NCBI RefSeq assembly: GCF_002008365.1
Contig: NZ_MRDL01000015.1
Location: forward strand, 62,001-126,000
Source of the DNA: Rhizobium leguminosarum bv. viciae USDA 2370
GTDB taxonomy: Bacteria; Pseudomonadota; Alphaproteobacteria; Rhizobiales; Rhizobiaceae
Reading direction: 5' to 3'
Length of the DNA: 64,000 bases
Shown: piece by piece, positions 38,023 to 46,616 of the stretch
Layout: each line of letters begins with the position of its first letter
Position numbering within the stretch: position 1 is the stretch's first letter
Position numbers and translations under genes: made by a program
The notes under the pieces: model-generated
What the model was told of the DNA's origin: nothing
The model's database searches: none
What the model saw: the letters and a program-made list of their open reading frames with translations, nothing else

Positions 38023-39924
38023 TCAAGGCTTCGGCGCGTCCGGATTGGCCTTCAGACCGACCACCATGTAGCGGATGTTCGACCAGTTCGGACCCGAGGC
38101 CGAATACGGATTGTCCGCGCTTGGATAGTTGGTCCAGTAGGTCGTATCGAGCGGCGCGAACTTGTTGTAGGCCATCAGCGGGATCATCGGCATTTCCTCG
38201 ACGGCAAGCTTCAGAAAGTCTTGGCCGAGTTTGGCGACATCGGGCGAATCGAAGGCGATCGACCGATTGCGCTCGATGAGTTGGTCGAGACGCGGATCCT
38301 GCCAGCGCTGCAGATTGCGCGGCGGCTGGATCTGCCCGACCGGCTTGATGAACTCCGAATGATAGCTGTCGAGGAAGAAGGAGAGATCGGGATGACCGCC
38401 CCAGGTCTCGATGCTCCAGTAGATCGCCGTCTCGAAATCGCCGGTGCTGAGGCGCTGGCCATTGGTCGGGCCGGCGACATCGACCTTGGTGGCGATGCCG
38501 GCTTGCGTCCATTGCTGGGCGATCACCGTGCCGGCGCGGGCAAGCGTCGGGATGGCATCGCCTTCCACCTGCAGGCGGATCGTAAAGGGCGTGCCGTCAG
38601 GCTTCATCCACTGGCGGCCGCTCTTCTTGAAGCCTGCCTTCTGCAGCAGCTCGGTCGCAGCCTCAACGTCCTTCTTCCACCAGCCGAAGCCGAAGGTTCG
38701 CTGCAGCTTGGCCGGATCGGTCGGGATCTGATCGGCCCATTGGCTGCGCACCATATTGGCGATCTGCGACGAGATGTTGGGATCGTAAGGCTTGATCTTG
38801 CGGGACCCGGTGTCGAGCTCGAAGTTCGTCAGCCAGTCCTGCATCGGTGCGTAATAATCGTCCGGGGCAGAACCCGTCGGCGGCGTGGCAAGGGCGGCGA
38901 TATTGGCCGCGCCGCGATAGGAGCCAAGCGCCACTTCGCGGATGTCGATCAGCAGAGCGAGAGCCCAGCGCACGTCCTTATTGTCGAAGGGTGCCTTCTT
39001 CGTATTGAAGAGAACGGAAGGCAGCGTCGGGTCCGGATGCGCGAAAGGGAAACCCTTCAGCCAGGAGGCCGTGCTCTTGCTGTCACGCATGATCGAGAAC
39101 ATGCCCTCGGGCGCCATGTCGTTGATGACGTCGAGATTGTGGTTGCGTTGCTCGATGACGCGGGCCTCCGGATTGCCGGCGGCGCGATAGACGACGTACT
39201 TGACCTCGGGCGGCTGTGCTGCAGCCAGGCCGATCGACGTGCGCTGCCAGTCATCGCGCAGCTTCCAGATCGTCCAGTTGCCGCCCTTGTCATAACTCTG
39301 CAGCTGGTAGGGCCCGAGTGAAACCGGCGGGTTGTTGTTGAAGGACAGCGGATCTGCGGCCTTCTCGAAGACGTGTTTCGGCATGATCCAGGCGGCATTC
39401 CAGCGCACGGTGAAAAGCGTATGGAAGCGCGAGTTCGGCTTCTTTAGATGGAAGACGACCGTCTGTGGATCCCGATTTTCGATACTCGCGACATTGACGG
39501 TGAAGGGCGCGCTCCAGGCCATGCCGGGATGGTCGATCTGCGTCTGCACGGTATAGACCACGTCGTCGCTGGTGAATTCGATGCCATCACTCCAGAAGAT
39601 GCCCTTGCGCAGCTTCACCGTCATCTCGGTGAAATCGGCGTTGTAGCTCGGCGGTTCGCTGGCCAGCGCATTCTGCCAGGCATCCTTGCCGCCTTCGGGA
39701 TTGATGAACCATAGCGTATCGGTGGTCAGCTGCTGCAGGCCGTTGAGATTTGCAGCCGCCCCGCCGCCCGGAGCCCAGAGGTTGAACCAGTCGGCATTCT
39801 GCTGCGGCGTACCCTGGATGATCAGCGTTTCATTGCGCGGTATGCCGGCAATGAAATCCTGCGCAAATGCCGGAAGGGCCATGAGCGACAATAAGGCAAT
39901 GGCTGCATATTTACGGAACTTCAT
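38023..39924 (-). CDS. Periplasmic solute-binding protein of a peptide-type ABC importer (SBP family 5)
   Basis: A 633-residue binding protein. The signal peptide is KFRKYAAIALLSLMALPAFA, cleaved before QDFIAG. The family-5 (DppA/OppA) core contains TVKLRKGIFWSDGIEFTSDDV near residue 105-125 and the carboxy-terminal MAYNKFAPL region. At over 600 residues it is longer than typical dipeptide-binding proteins (about 530) and closer in size to the oligosaccharide-binding members. The ATG at 39924 is used because GAGGAGGAA precedes it; the frame is open to 40029 through unconserved sequence. It is first in the operon, divergent from a GH39 glycosidase gene, which suggests that the ligand is the glycosidase's substrate. 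Confidence 0.9.
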   Translation of the reverse strand: MKFRKYAAIALLSLMALPAFAQDFIAGIPRNETLIIQGTPQQNADWFNLWAPGGGAAANLNGLQQLTTDTLWFINPEGGKDAWQNALASEPPSYNADFTEMTVKLRKGIFWSDGIEFTSDDVVYTVQTQIDHPGMAWSAPFTVNVASIENRDPQTVVFHLKKPNSRFHTLFTVRWNAAWIMPKHVFEKAADPLSFNNNPPVSLGPYQLQSYDKGGNWTIWKLRDDWQRTSIGLAAAQPPEVKYVVYRAAGNPEARVIEQRNHNLDVINDMAPEGMFSIMRDSKSTASWLKGFPFAHPDPTLPSVLFNTKKAPFDNKDVRWALALLIDIREVALGSYRGAANIAALATPPTGSAPDDYYAPMQDWLTNFELDTGSRKIKPYDPNISSQIANMVRSQWADQIPTDPAKLQRTFGFGWWKKDVEAATELLQKAGFKKSGRQWMKPDGTPFTIRLQVEGDAIPTLARAGTVIAQQWTQAGIATKVDVAGPTNGQRLSTGDFETAIYWSIETWGGHPDLSFFLDSYHSEFIKPVGQIQPPRNLQRWQDPRLDQLIERNRSIAFDSPDVAKLGQDFLKLAVEEMPMIPLMAYNKFAPLDTTYWTNYPSADNPYSASGPNWSNIRYMVVGLKANPDAPKP

Positions 39925-40275
39925 CGGATGTTCCTCCTCCTCAACTCGCCGCGGCGAGCGCTTCCCGTAATCGATTGACGATGGCGTCCAGCGAACCCCT
40001 GCCTGCGCGTGCCGCAGGGACACATGCACTCCTCGACGGCGGGCGAACTCACGCCACAGTTATCGACAATTTTTTGAGAAACGGCAACTGATAATTTTGT
40101 CTGTCATAAAAAATAGCGCATTTACAGGCATTTTTGGCGAACGGCGCCGATCTGATTTTTTATATTATTGACAAAGTGAGCGTTTGGCTTAGCTTTTGCA
40201 GCGAGCGCGGCGCCCTCCCAAGAGGCCGCACTTCATCACCAGACAGGTCGGCTGCTTTCGGGAGGAGGCTTTGGC
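39925..40275. promoter_or_regulatory. Divergent control region between the importer operon and the GH39 gene
   Basis: A 351-base region without a supported gene. The stretch 40060-40200 is markedly AT-richer than its surroundings. A TTGACA -35-like hexamer is at 40168-40173, facing the glycosidase gene, with only weak -10 candidates (around TTAGCT, 40189). The binding-protein ribosome site GAGGAGGAA is at the left end and GGGAGGAGG at the right. The nearby GntR protein may act here; I could not define an operator. Confidence 0.5.
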
Positions 40276-41904
40276 ATGACCGTTCAAGAGGACACCAGGA
40301 TGAGCAGCCCCTATGACGTGACAATCTCCGTTCACGCCAACCGGCCAACCAGCAAATACGAACCCTTGTGGAACTGGTTCGGTTACGACGAGCCGAACTA
40401 CACCTACTCCCCGCACGGCAGGAAGCTGCTCAAGGAACTCACCGAGCTGAGCCCCGAGCCACCCCGCATCCGTGCGCACAATCTTCTGACCAGCGGCGAC
40501 GGCCTGCCTGCGCTCAAATGGGGTTCGACCAATGCCTATACCGAGGATGCGAACGGTAATCCGGTCTATGATTGGACGATCATCGACAAGATCTTCGACA
40601 CCTATGTGGAAGCCGGCAACATTCCGCTGATCCAGATCGGTTTCACGCCTGAGGCGCTCTCCGATTTCGACGGTCCCTATCGCCACCAATGGGAGCCGGC
40701 CGACAAATACGCAACGATCACCACCGGTTGGACGGCGCCGCCGACGGATCTGAAGAAATGGGCTGACCTGATCGAAGCATGGGCGCGCCATCTGGCCGAA
40801 AGATATGGCGAGGCCGTCGTTTCAAGCTGGCCATGGGAAGTGTGGAACGAGCCGGACGGTCACTACTGGACCGGCACCATACCGCAATTCTGCGAAATGT
40901 ATGATGTCAGCGCCAAGGCCCTGAAGCGTGCCTTGCCGAATGCCCGTGTCGGCGGTCCGCACACCTGCGGCGCTTTTGCCAACGAAAAGGCCCAGACTTT
41001 CCTGCGTGCCTTCCTCAAGCACGCGGTCGACAATAAGTCGCCGATCGATTTCCTCGCCTTCCATGCCAAGGGCAATCCGGTGATCTACGAGGGCCACGTC
41101 CGGATGGGCCTGCACAAGCAGCTCCGCGACATCGAGACGAACCTTGCCATCATCAACGAGTTTCCGGAACTCCGACACCTGCCCGTGGTGATCGGCGAAT
41201 CCGATCCGGAAGGCTGTGCGGCCTGCTCTGCACGCGTCCATCCGCAGAACGGTTATCGCAACGGCCCACTCTACGGCGTCTATGTCGTCGAGAGCATGAT
41301 TCGCACTTACGAACTGGCGAGACGCGCCAACATCCATATCGAAGGCGCGGTGACCTGGGCTTTCCTCTTCGACGACCAGCCCTATTTCGACGGCTTCCGC
41401 GATCTTGCCACCAACGGCGTCGACAAGGCTGTTCTCAACGGCTTCCGCATGCTCGGCAAGCTCGGCGGCGAATGGCTGGAATCGGAAAGCGATTATCGCC
41501 GCGATATCGAGGATATCATGAGCCATGGCGTGCGCGGCAAGCCCGATGTCAACGTCGTGGCGACCCGCGACGACAAGGGTGTTTCCATTCTCCTCTGGCA
41601 CTACCACGACGATGACGAAGCCGGGCCGTCCGCCGAAATCACGGTCAATCTCGACGGCTGGGGCGACAAGTCCGCCTCGCTCAAGCATTTCAGGATGGAC
41701 GAGGAGCATTCCAACGCCTTCGGCGTCTGGAAGGCGATGGGCAAGCCGCAGAATCCGGCCGGCGAAGACTATGCCAGGCTGGAAACCTCGGGAAAACTCG
41801 CCGAGATCGACGGCGAGGCGTCGGTCAAGGTCGACGACGGCAAAATCGCCCTCAAAGTCTCCCTACCGCGTCAAGGCGTGTCTCTCCTGCGCCTCGATTG
41901 GTGA
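40276..41904 (+). CDS. Cytosolic glycoside hydrolase family 39 protein (beta-xylosidase type)
   Basis: A 542-residue retaining glycosidase of clan GH-A. The acid/base catalyst is E192 in WEVWNEPDG and the nucleophile is E308 in VVIGESDPEG, the order and spacing expected of family 39. The TIM barrel covers about 15-400, and a beta-sandwich carboxy domain starts with NVVATRDDKGVSILLWHYHDD. There is no signal peptide, so it should act in the cytoplasm on a glycoside imported by the divergently encoded ABC system. Known family activities are beta-xylosidase and alpha-iduronidase. Xylosides are my preferred guess, but the substrate is not proven. GGGAGGAGG precedes the ATG. Confidence 0.88.
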   Translation: MTVQEDTRMSSPYDVTISVHANRPTSKYEPLWNWFGYDEPNYTYSPHGRKLLKELTELSPEPPRIRAHNLLTSGDGLPALKWGSTNAYTEDANGNPVYDWTIIDKIFDTYVEAGNIPLIQIGFTPEALSDFDGPYRHQWEPADKYATITTGWTAPPTDLKKWADLIEAWARHLAERYGEAVVSSWPWEVWNEPDGHYWTGTIPQFCEMYDVSAKALKRALPNARVGGPHTCGAFANEKAQTFLRAFLKHAVDNKSPIDFLAFHAKGNPVIYEGHVRMGLHKQLRDIETNLAIINEFPELRHLPVVIGESDPEGCAACSARVHPQNGYRNGPLYGVYVVESMIRTYELARRANIHIEGAVTWAFLFDDQPYFDGFRDLATNGVDKAVLNGFRMLGKLGGEWLESESDYRRDIEDIMSHGVRGKPDVNVVATRDDKGVSILLWHYHDDDEAGPSAEITVNLDGWGDKSASLKHFRMDEEHSNAFGVWKAMGKPQNPAGEDYARLETSGKLAEIDGEASVKVDDGKIALKVSLPRQGVSLLRLDW

Positions 41905-41915
41905 GCCGGTAGGCG

Positions 41916-41947
41916 AAGGGAGCGCAATCGAAAGATTGCGCTCCCTT
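41916..41947. terminator. Bidirectional terminator between GH39 gene and gntR
   Basis: Perfect 14-bp stem AAGGGAGCGCAATC / GATTGCGCTCCCTT capped by a GAAA tetraloop, 11 bases after the glycosidase stop and 18 bases before the end of the convergent gntR gene. An A/T-rich flank is present on both sides. Confidence 0.85.
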
Positions 41948-41965
41948 TCAAGCGGCCGGTTCGCG

Positions 41966-42643
41966 TCAGTTGTCACTGACATAGGCGAGATAGCGTTTCT
42001 TGCTCGGCTGCAGATGGTCGACGCAGAGCTGGGCGAGAACCCAGTTATCCCCACCGCGCAGCATCTCGATCATCAGCCGGTGATGTTCGTGCGAGATACG
42101 CAGCGATTCCTTGCTCGACATCGAATTGGCGCGCACCGGCAGGCTGAGCCGCATATAGAGCTCGATCGATTGCACCAGATGCGAATTGCCGCAGGCGCCG
42201 AAGAGCGTCAGGTGGAATTTATCGTTGGCCTCGTGCACACCCCTGAGATAGCCGGATTCGATGTGGCGGCCATGCTCCTCGTGCAGCGCCAGCAGTTCCT
42301 CGATCAACGCCTCGGGCGCCGGCAGCTTTATCCACAGCGCTGCCTGCCGTTGCAGCAGTTCCCGAACGTCGTAGATTTCCTGGACCTGGCGGGCCGTCAG
42401 CGAGCGGACGGTCGCGCCCTTGTTGCGCTCGCGAACCACGATACCCATCGTCTCGAGCTGCACGATCGCCTGCCGGGCGAAATGGCGCGTGACGTGAAAG
42501 CGGGCAAGGAGCGTGTCTTCGGTCAGGCGGGTTCCAGGCGCCAGCCGCCCGAAAATGATGTCCTCCTCCAGCGCGCGGGCAATGCTTAGATCATCATGCT
42601 CGATGCCGTCTTCGCGGCTTTCGTTGAGCGTCTGCAATGTCAT
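41966..42643 (-). CDS. GntR-family (FadR/FCD type) transcriptional regulator
   Basis: A protein of about 225 residues. A winged helix-turn-helix is at residues about 15-80 (LEEDIIFGRLAPGTRLTEDTLLARF), and an all-helical FCD effector domain follows, with VQEIYDVRELLQRQAALW and the metal/ligand histidines in FHLTLF and HEHHRLM. FCD regulators typically sense sugar acids or other carboxylates, which fits the sugar-acid catabolic genes next to it. The frame extends to 42703, but those 20 residues are translated from a palindromic repeat, so 42643 is preferred. AGAGGAG abuts that ATG, so a TTG two codons later is also possible. Confidence 0.88.
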   Translation of the reverse strand: MTLQTLNESREDGIEHDDLSIARALEEDIIFGRLAPGTRLTEDTLLARFHVTRHFARQAIVQLETMGIVVRERNKGATVRSLTARQVQEIYDVRELLQRQAALWIKLPAPEALIEELLALHEEHGRHIESGYLRGVHEANDKFHLTLFGACGNSHLVQSIELYMRLSLPVRANSMSSKESLRISHEHHRLMIEMLRGGDNWVLAQLCVDHLQPSKKRYLAYVSDN

Positions 42644-42653
42644 CTCCTCTGAA

Positions 42654-42741
42654 GCATAACCCCGAAAACCGGATTCGATTTTCGGAAAGGGATTATGCGC
42701 CAATCTAAAGTGATAGAGCGTCCTGGACGCGCGGCGCTCTA
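42654..42741. repeat. Dispersed palindromic mosaic element, copy 2
   Basis: The reverse-oriented counterpart of the element at 19856-19959. Read on the minus strand it runs TAGAGCGCCGCGCGTCC, AGGACGCTCTATCAC, GCGCATAATCCCTTTCC and the palindrome around CGAAAATCG/CGGTTTTCGG. It fills nearly all of the 111 bases between the Gfo/Idh dehydrogenase stop and the gntR start. Confidence 0.88.
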
Positions 42742-42754
42742 ACGGCGAGCCATG

Positions 42755-43780
42755 TTACAGTGGATTGCGTTCCGGGTCGAACCGGCTCAAGCGATAGATA
42801 TCCTCGACCAGAGCAAGCGTCTTGATGTTATCGCCCGGCGATGTCTCCATCGCCACCTTTCCATCGAGGCTGTCGAGGAAATGCGCAATGGTCGCGTCAT
42901 AGGAACCCTGGTAGGTCTCGTCGGGATCGAAGTTCTCCCGGCACTGCCGCGCACCCTCAGCCGAGAGCAGATTGCCATTAAGTTCGAGCGTGCCGCGTGT
43001 TCCGAAGATGCGTAAGTGATCACGCGGCGCCGGCGGCGCGCCATGCACGGCGAGATTGGCGTTGATGGTGACGAGAACACCGTCGCTCGTCCGGCGCAGG
43101 ACGACGCTTGCGACATCCTCCGCGACTATATCGCGATTGCTCCTCTCAAGCCGCGCACTCACCACCTCCATCTCGCCCAGAAGATATCTCAGCGTGTCGA
43201 GATGATGGATCATGACTTCCATAACCAGCAATCGCTCCTGCGTCCGGAAAAAGGGCTGGCGCACCAGCGCCGGCCTTTTTCCTTCCGCATCCGCGATCAT
43301 GCCGCTGGACAGGAATTCGAACTGCACCTGGCGGATCTCGCCGGCAAGTCCCTCGTCGAGCCACGCCTTCAGCCGCCGATAATAAGCGCGGAACCGCCAG
43401 TTCTCATGGATCATCAACCTGCCCCTGCCTGAAAGACCTGCCAGCAGGTCGACAGCCTCGCCGTAGGAGGGTGCGAGCGGCTTCTGACAGATGATATCGA
43501 GGCCTTTTTCCGCCGCCAGCCGCACCAGTTCGGCATGGAACTCCCGTGGCGCGCAGATATCCACGGCATCGAGCTGCTCGGCATCCAGCATCGCCTGCGC
43601 GCTCGCATAGTGGCGCGCGATATCGAAGGCGGCAAGCCGCGCTTCGACGGCGCTCGGCGACGGGTCGGCAAGCGCCACGACCTCGGCTCTTTCCGATTGC
43701 CGCATCCATGCAGGCAGATGGTAGGCGCTGACCCAGCCGGCACCGATAATGCCGATACGCCGTCGTCTCGTTCCCGTCAT
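42755..43780 (-). CDS. Gfo/Idh/MocA-family NAD(P)-dependent oxidoreductase
   Basis: A 341-residue dehydrogenase. The Rossmann domain opens with IGIIGAGWVSAYH, and the catalytic lysine segment is IICQKPLAPS near residue 100 (the family's EKP). The alpha/beta carboxy domain begins about 125, with MIHENWRFRAYYR and MIHHLDTLRYLLG. Members oxidise sugars, inositols or sugar acids at a hydroxyl. In this cluster it is the only obvious dehydrogenase, so it is the candidate for oxidising the released sugar to a lactone. It is divergent from the ilvD-type operon (240 bases) and upstream of gntR. Confidence 0.88.
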   Translation of the reverse strand: MTGTRRRRIGIIGAGWVSAYHLPAWMRQSERAEVVALADPSPSAVEARLAAFDIARHYASAQAMLDAEQLDAVDICAPREFHAELVRLAAEKGLDIICQKPLAPSYGEAVDLLAGLSGRGRLMIHENWRFRAYYRRLKAWLDEGLAGEIRQVQFEFLSSGMIADAEGKRPALVRQPFFRTQERLLVMEVMIHHLDTLRYLLGEMEVVSARLERSNRDIVAEDVASVVLRRTSDGVLVTINANLAVHGAPPAPRDHLRIFGTRGTLELNGNLLSAEGARQCRENFDPDETYQGSYDATIAHFLDSLDGKVAMETSPGDNIKTLALVEDIYRLSRFDPERNPL

Positions 43781-43950
43781 TGCGCTTCCTCTGCATACAG
43801 TCTCATTTTATCAATAATCTATCCATCTCCATCGCAAAAGCCAATCGTTTGATAGTCGAACAAAAGTGCTAATTTCGCTGATTCCCATTGTAATTTATGG
43901 TGATCGTCGAAGAAATCCAAAAATACGATACAGTGACACCATCTTATTTA

Positions 43951-43978
43951 TTGACAATCATCCTTATCCCTCTACGCT
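43951..43978 (+). promoter_or_regulatory. Candidate sigma-70 promoter of the dehydratase operon
   Basis: TTGACA (43951-43956) and TACGCT (43973-43978) are separated by 16 bases. Transcription would start near 43985, only a few bases from the ATG at 43991, and this favours the downstream TTG at 44021 as the translation start. Confidence 0.5.
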
Positions 43979-44020
43979 GACACCACGGCCATGGATCAAT
44001 TTGGCGAGGGAGGAACAGGT

Positions 44021-45733
44021 TTGTCGAACGGTCTTCGTCGCAAGCTGACGAGTTACGGCGATCAGGGATTCTCCCTTTTCCTGCGCAAGGCATTCATCAA
44101 GGCCATGGGCTATTCGGACGATGCGCTCGACCGTCCGATCGTCGGCATCGCCAATACCTACAGTGATTTCAATCCCTGTCACGGCAATGTGCCGCAACTC
44201 ATCGAGGCAACCAAGCGCGGCGTCATGCTGACGGGTGCGATGCCCATGGTGTTTCCGACAATCTCGATCCACGAGAGCTTTGCCTCGCCGACCTCGATGT
44301 ATCTGCGCAATCTGATGGCGATGGAAACGGAAGAGATGATCCGCGCCCAGCCGATGGATGCCGTCGTCCTGATCGGCGGCTGCGACAAGACCCTGCCGGC
44401 CCAGATCATGGCGGCCGCCAGCAGCGAGATACCGGCGATCTTCCTGCCGACCGGCCCGATGGCCGTCGGCCACCACAAGGGCGAACGGCTTGGCGCCTGC
44501 ACGGATTGCCGCCGTTTCTGGGGGCGCTTCCGCGCCGGAGAGATCGACGAGGCCGAGATCGCCGACGTCAACAACAAGCTGGCCAGCTCGATCGGTACCT
44601 GCACGGTGATGGGCACGGCGAGCACCATGGCGAACCTCACCGAAGTCATGGGTCTCTGCCTTCCCCGCGCCGGTTCGGCACCCGCCGTCGAATCTGAACG
44701 AGTCCGCCTTGCCGAGGAGACCGGCCGTGTCGCCGCGCGTCTCGCCATGGATGAGGCTGCACCGACGGTGCGCGATATCCTGACGCCGCAGGCGATACGC
44801 AATGGCCTCGTCGCACTGCAGGCGATGGGCGGCTCGACCAATGCCGTCGTGCATCTTGCCGCGATAACCGGCCGCCTCGGTCTGCGCCTCGACATGGCCG
44901 AGCTCGACCGGCTGGGCCGGAGCATTCCCTTGCTCGTCGACCTGCAGCCCTCCGGCCAGCATTATATGGAGCAATTCCATGAGGCCGGCGGCGTTCCGGC
45001 TCTGTTGAAGGCGGTGCGTCACGAAATCGACGCCAGCGCCCCGACCGTCTACGGCAGAACGATCGGCGAGATCATCGACGATGTCGTCGATGAGCCGGGC
45101 CAGACCATTATCCGCACCGTCGCGAAACCGTTGAAGCCGATCGGAACGATCGCCGTCTTGCGCGGCAATCTGGCGCCGCGCGGCGCCGTCATCAAACAAT
45201 CCGCCGCCTCCAAGGATCTGCTGCAGCATAGCGGACGCGCCGTCGTCTTCGATTCCGTCGAGGATATGACGCTGCGCATCGACAGCGACGATCTCGACGT
45301 TCATGCCGATGACGTTCTGGTTCTGCGCAATGCCGGGCCGAAAGGTGCGCCCGGCATGCCGGAAGCCGGCTATCTACCCATCCCCCGCAAGCTGGCGCGG
45401 CAGGGCGTGAAGGACATGGTGCGGATTTCCGACGCCCGCATGAGCGGCACGGCCTTCGGCACGATCATCCTCCATATCGCGCCCGAGGCGGCTGATGGCG
45501 GTCCTCTGGCGATCGTCCGCACCGGCGATCGCATTCGCCTCGACGTCGAGGGACGGCGCATCGACCTCGACATCGAGCAGGCGGAATTCGATCGCCGCAT
45601 GCTTGATGTCGTCAACCGGCCCTCCCCGGCCCCGGCGCGCGGCTATGCCAAGCTCTATCAGGAGCGCGTGCTCCAGGCTGACGAAGGCGCCGACTTTGAC
45701 TTCCTGCAAAGCGAGGAGCTCGACGCGCGATGA
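44021..45733 (+). CDS. IlvD/Edd-family sugar-acid dehydratase
   Basis: A 570-residue iron-sulfur dehydratase. The cluster cysteines are C53 (NPCHGN), C121 (GGCDKT) and C194 (GTCTVMGTASTM), and VRISDARMSGTAFGT is the carboxy-terminal signature with the catalytic serine. The closest characterised types are the pentonate dehydratases of Rhizobium and Caulobacter (L-arabinonate, D-xylonate), which convert an aldonic acid to a 2-keto-3-deoxy acid. Context supports that over branched-chain dihydroxy-acid dehydratase. I choose the TTG at 44021 because AGGGAGGA precedes it by seven bases and the promoter places the transcript start near the alternative ATG (43991). It overlaps the next gene by four bases. 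Confidence 0.88.
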   Translation: MSNGLRRKLTSYGDQGFSLFLRKAFIKAMGYSDDALDRPIVGIANTYSDFNPCHGNVPQLIEATKRGVMLTGAMPMVFPTISIHESFASPTSMYLRNLMAMETEEMIRAQPMDAVVLIGGCDKTLPAQIMAAASSEIPAIFLPTGPMAVGHHKGERLGACTDCRRFWGRFRAGEIDEAEIADVNNKLASSIGTCTVMGTASTMANLTEVMGLCLPRAGSAPAVESERVRLAEETGRVAARLAMDEAAPTVRDILTPQAIRNGLVALQAMGGSTNAVVHLAAITGRLGLRLDMAELDRLGRSIPLLVDLQPSGQHYMEQFHEAGGVPALLKAVRHEIDASAPTVYGRTIGEIIDDVVDEPGQTIIRTVAKPLKPIGTIAVLRGNLAPRGAVIKQSAASKDLLQHSGRAVVFDSVEDMTLRIDSDDLDVHADDVLVLRNAGPKGAPGMPEAGYLPIPRKLARQGVKDMVRISDARMSGTAFGTIILHIAPEAADGGPLAIVRTGDRIRLDVEGRRIDLDIEQAEFDRRMLDVVNRPSPAPARGYAKLYQERVLQADEGADFDFLQSEELDAR

Positions 45734-46602
45734 GTGCCGCTGATCGGGAGGCGCCGCTTTGCCTGCCCCGCCGGCAGCTGACGCGGCTGCCGCAGCCGGC
45801 GCTGCCGCAAGGCACGGTCGATACGCATTTCCACGTCTTTCGCGCCGGCGCTCCGCTCAACACTCCACGCAGCTACACGCCTGACATCGCGACGATTGCC
45901 GACTGGATCGAATTCTCCGGCAGTCTTGGCATCGCCAGGGGCGTATTGGTGCAACCAAGCGTCTATGGCTTCGACAATAGGGTGCTGCTGGAGGCGCTTG
46001 CCGCCTATCCAGATCGTCTGCGCGGCATCGTCGTCATCGATCCTGACACCACGGCGACCGAGATGGAGCGTCTGGATCGGCTCGGCGTGCGCGGCGTGCG
46101 GATCAATACGCGCAACAAGGGTGGCCTCCCGCTCGCCGCCGCCAAGACACTGGCGGAAAGCATTGCCCCTCTCGGCTGGTCGCTGCAATTGCAGATCAAT
46201 CCCGAACAACTTCCCGATATTGCGGCAACGCTGTCCGGCATCCGCCTGTCCCTCGTCATCGACCATCTCGGCTTCATTCCACTTGCCAGAGAGACGAGAT
46301 CGTTGCATGTCGATGCCCTGAAAAGACTGATGGACAGAGCCGAGGCCTACGTCAAAGTCACCGCGCCCTACCGTTTGACGAAGGACATGAATGACCAAGG
46401 TTTCGCCGAGGTCGGCCGCGCCCTTGCCGCCAGCCATGCGGAAAGGCTGCTCTGGGGCAGCGATTGGCCGCACACCGAATTGTGGGACGGCATGCCCGAT
46501 GACGCCGATCTGATCGAGACCATACGGGCCGCCATTGACGATCCCACGATTGCCGAAAAGATTTTTGTTCGAAATGCCGAGGCGCTGTTCTTCGGCCGCT
46601 GA
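45730..46602 (+). CDS. Amidohydrolase-family probable sugar-acid lactonase
   Basis: A 290-residue TIM-barrel metal hydrolase of the 2-pyrone-4,6-dicarboxylate lactonase / L-fuconolactonase group. It has the amino-terminal metal motif VDTHFHVF near residue 30, the VIDHLGF histidine near 177, and the catalytic aspartate in LLWGSDWPHTEL near 245. Encoded between a sugar-acid dehydratase (ATGA overlap) and a DapA-family gene (14-base gap), it is most economically a lactonase opening an aldonolactone made by the cluster's dehydrogenase. Substrate specificity cannot be read from the sequence. Confidence 0.85.
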   Translation: MSAADREAPLCLPRRQLTRLPQPALPQGTVDTHFHVFRAGAPLNTPRSYTPDIATIADWIEFSGSLGIARGVLVQPSVYGFDNRVLLEALAAYPDRLRGIVVIDPDTTATEMERLDRLGVRGVRINTRNKGGLPLAAAKTLAESIAPLGWSLQLQINPEQLPDIAATLSGIRLSLVIDHLGFIPLARETRSLHVDALKRLMDRAEAYVKVTAPYRLTKDMNDQGFAEVGRALAASHAERLLWGSDWPHTELWDGMPDDADLIETIRAAIDDPTIAEKIFVRNAEALFFGR

Positions 46603-46616
46603 ATTGGAGAGTACGA

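Noticed and set aside
36033..39321. Plus-strand frames of 748 and 435 residues across the permease and binding-protein genes
   Set aside because: Highly charged D/R/H-rich translations typical of antisense frames; they cross two permeases and part of the binding protein.
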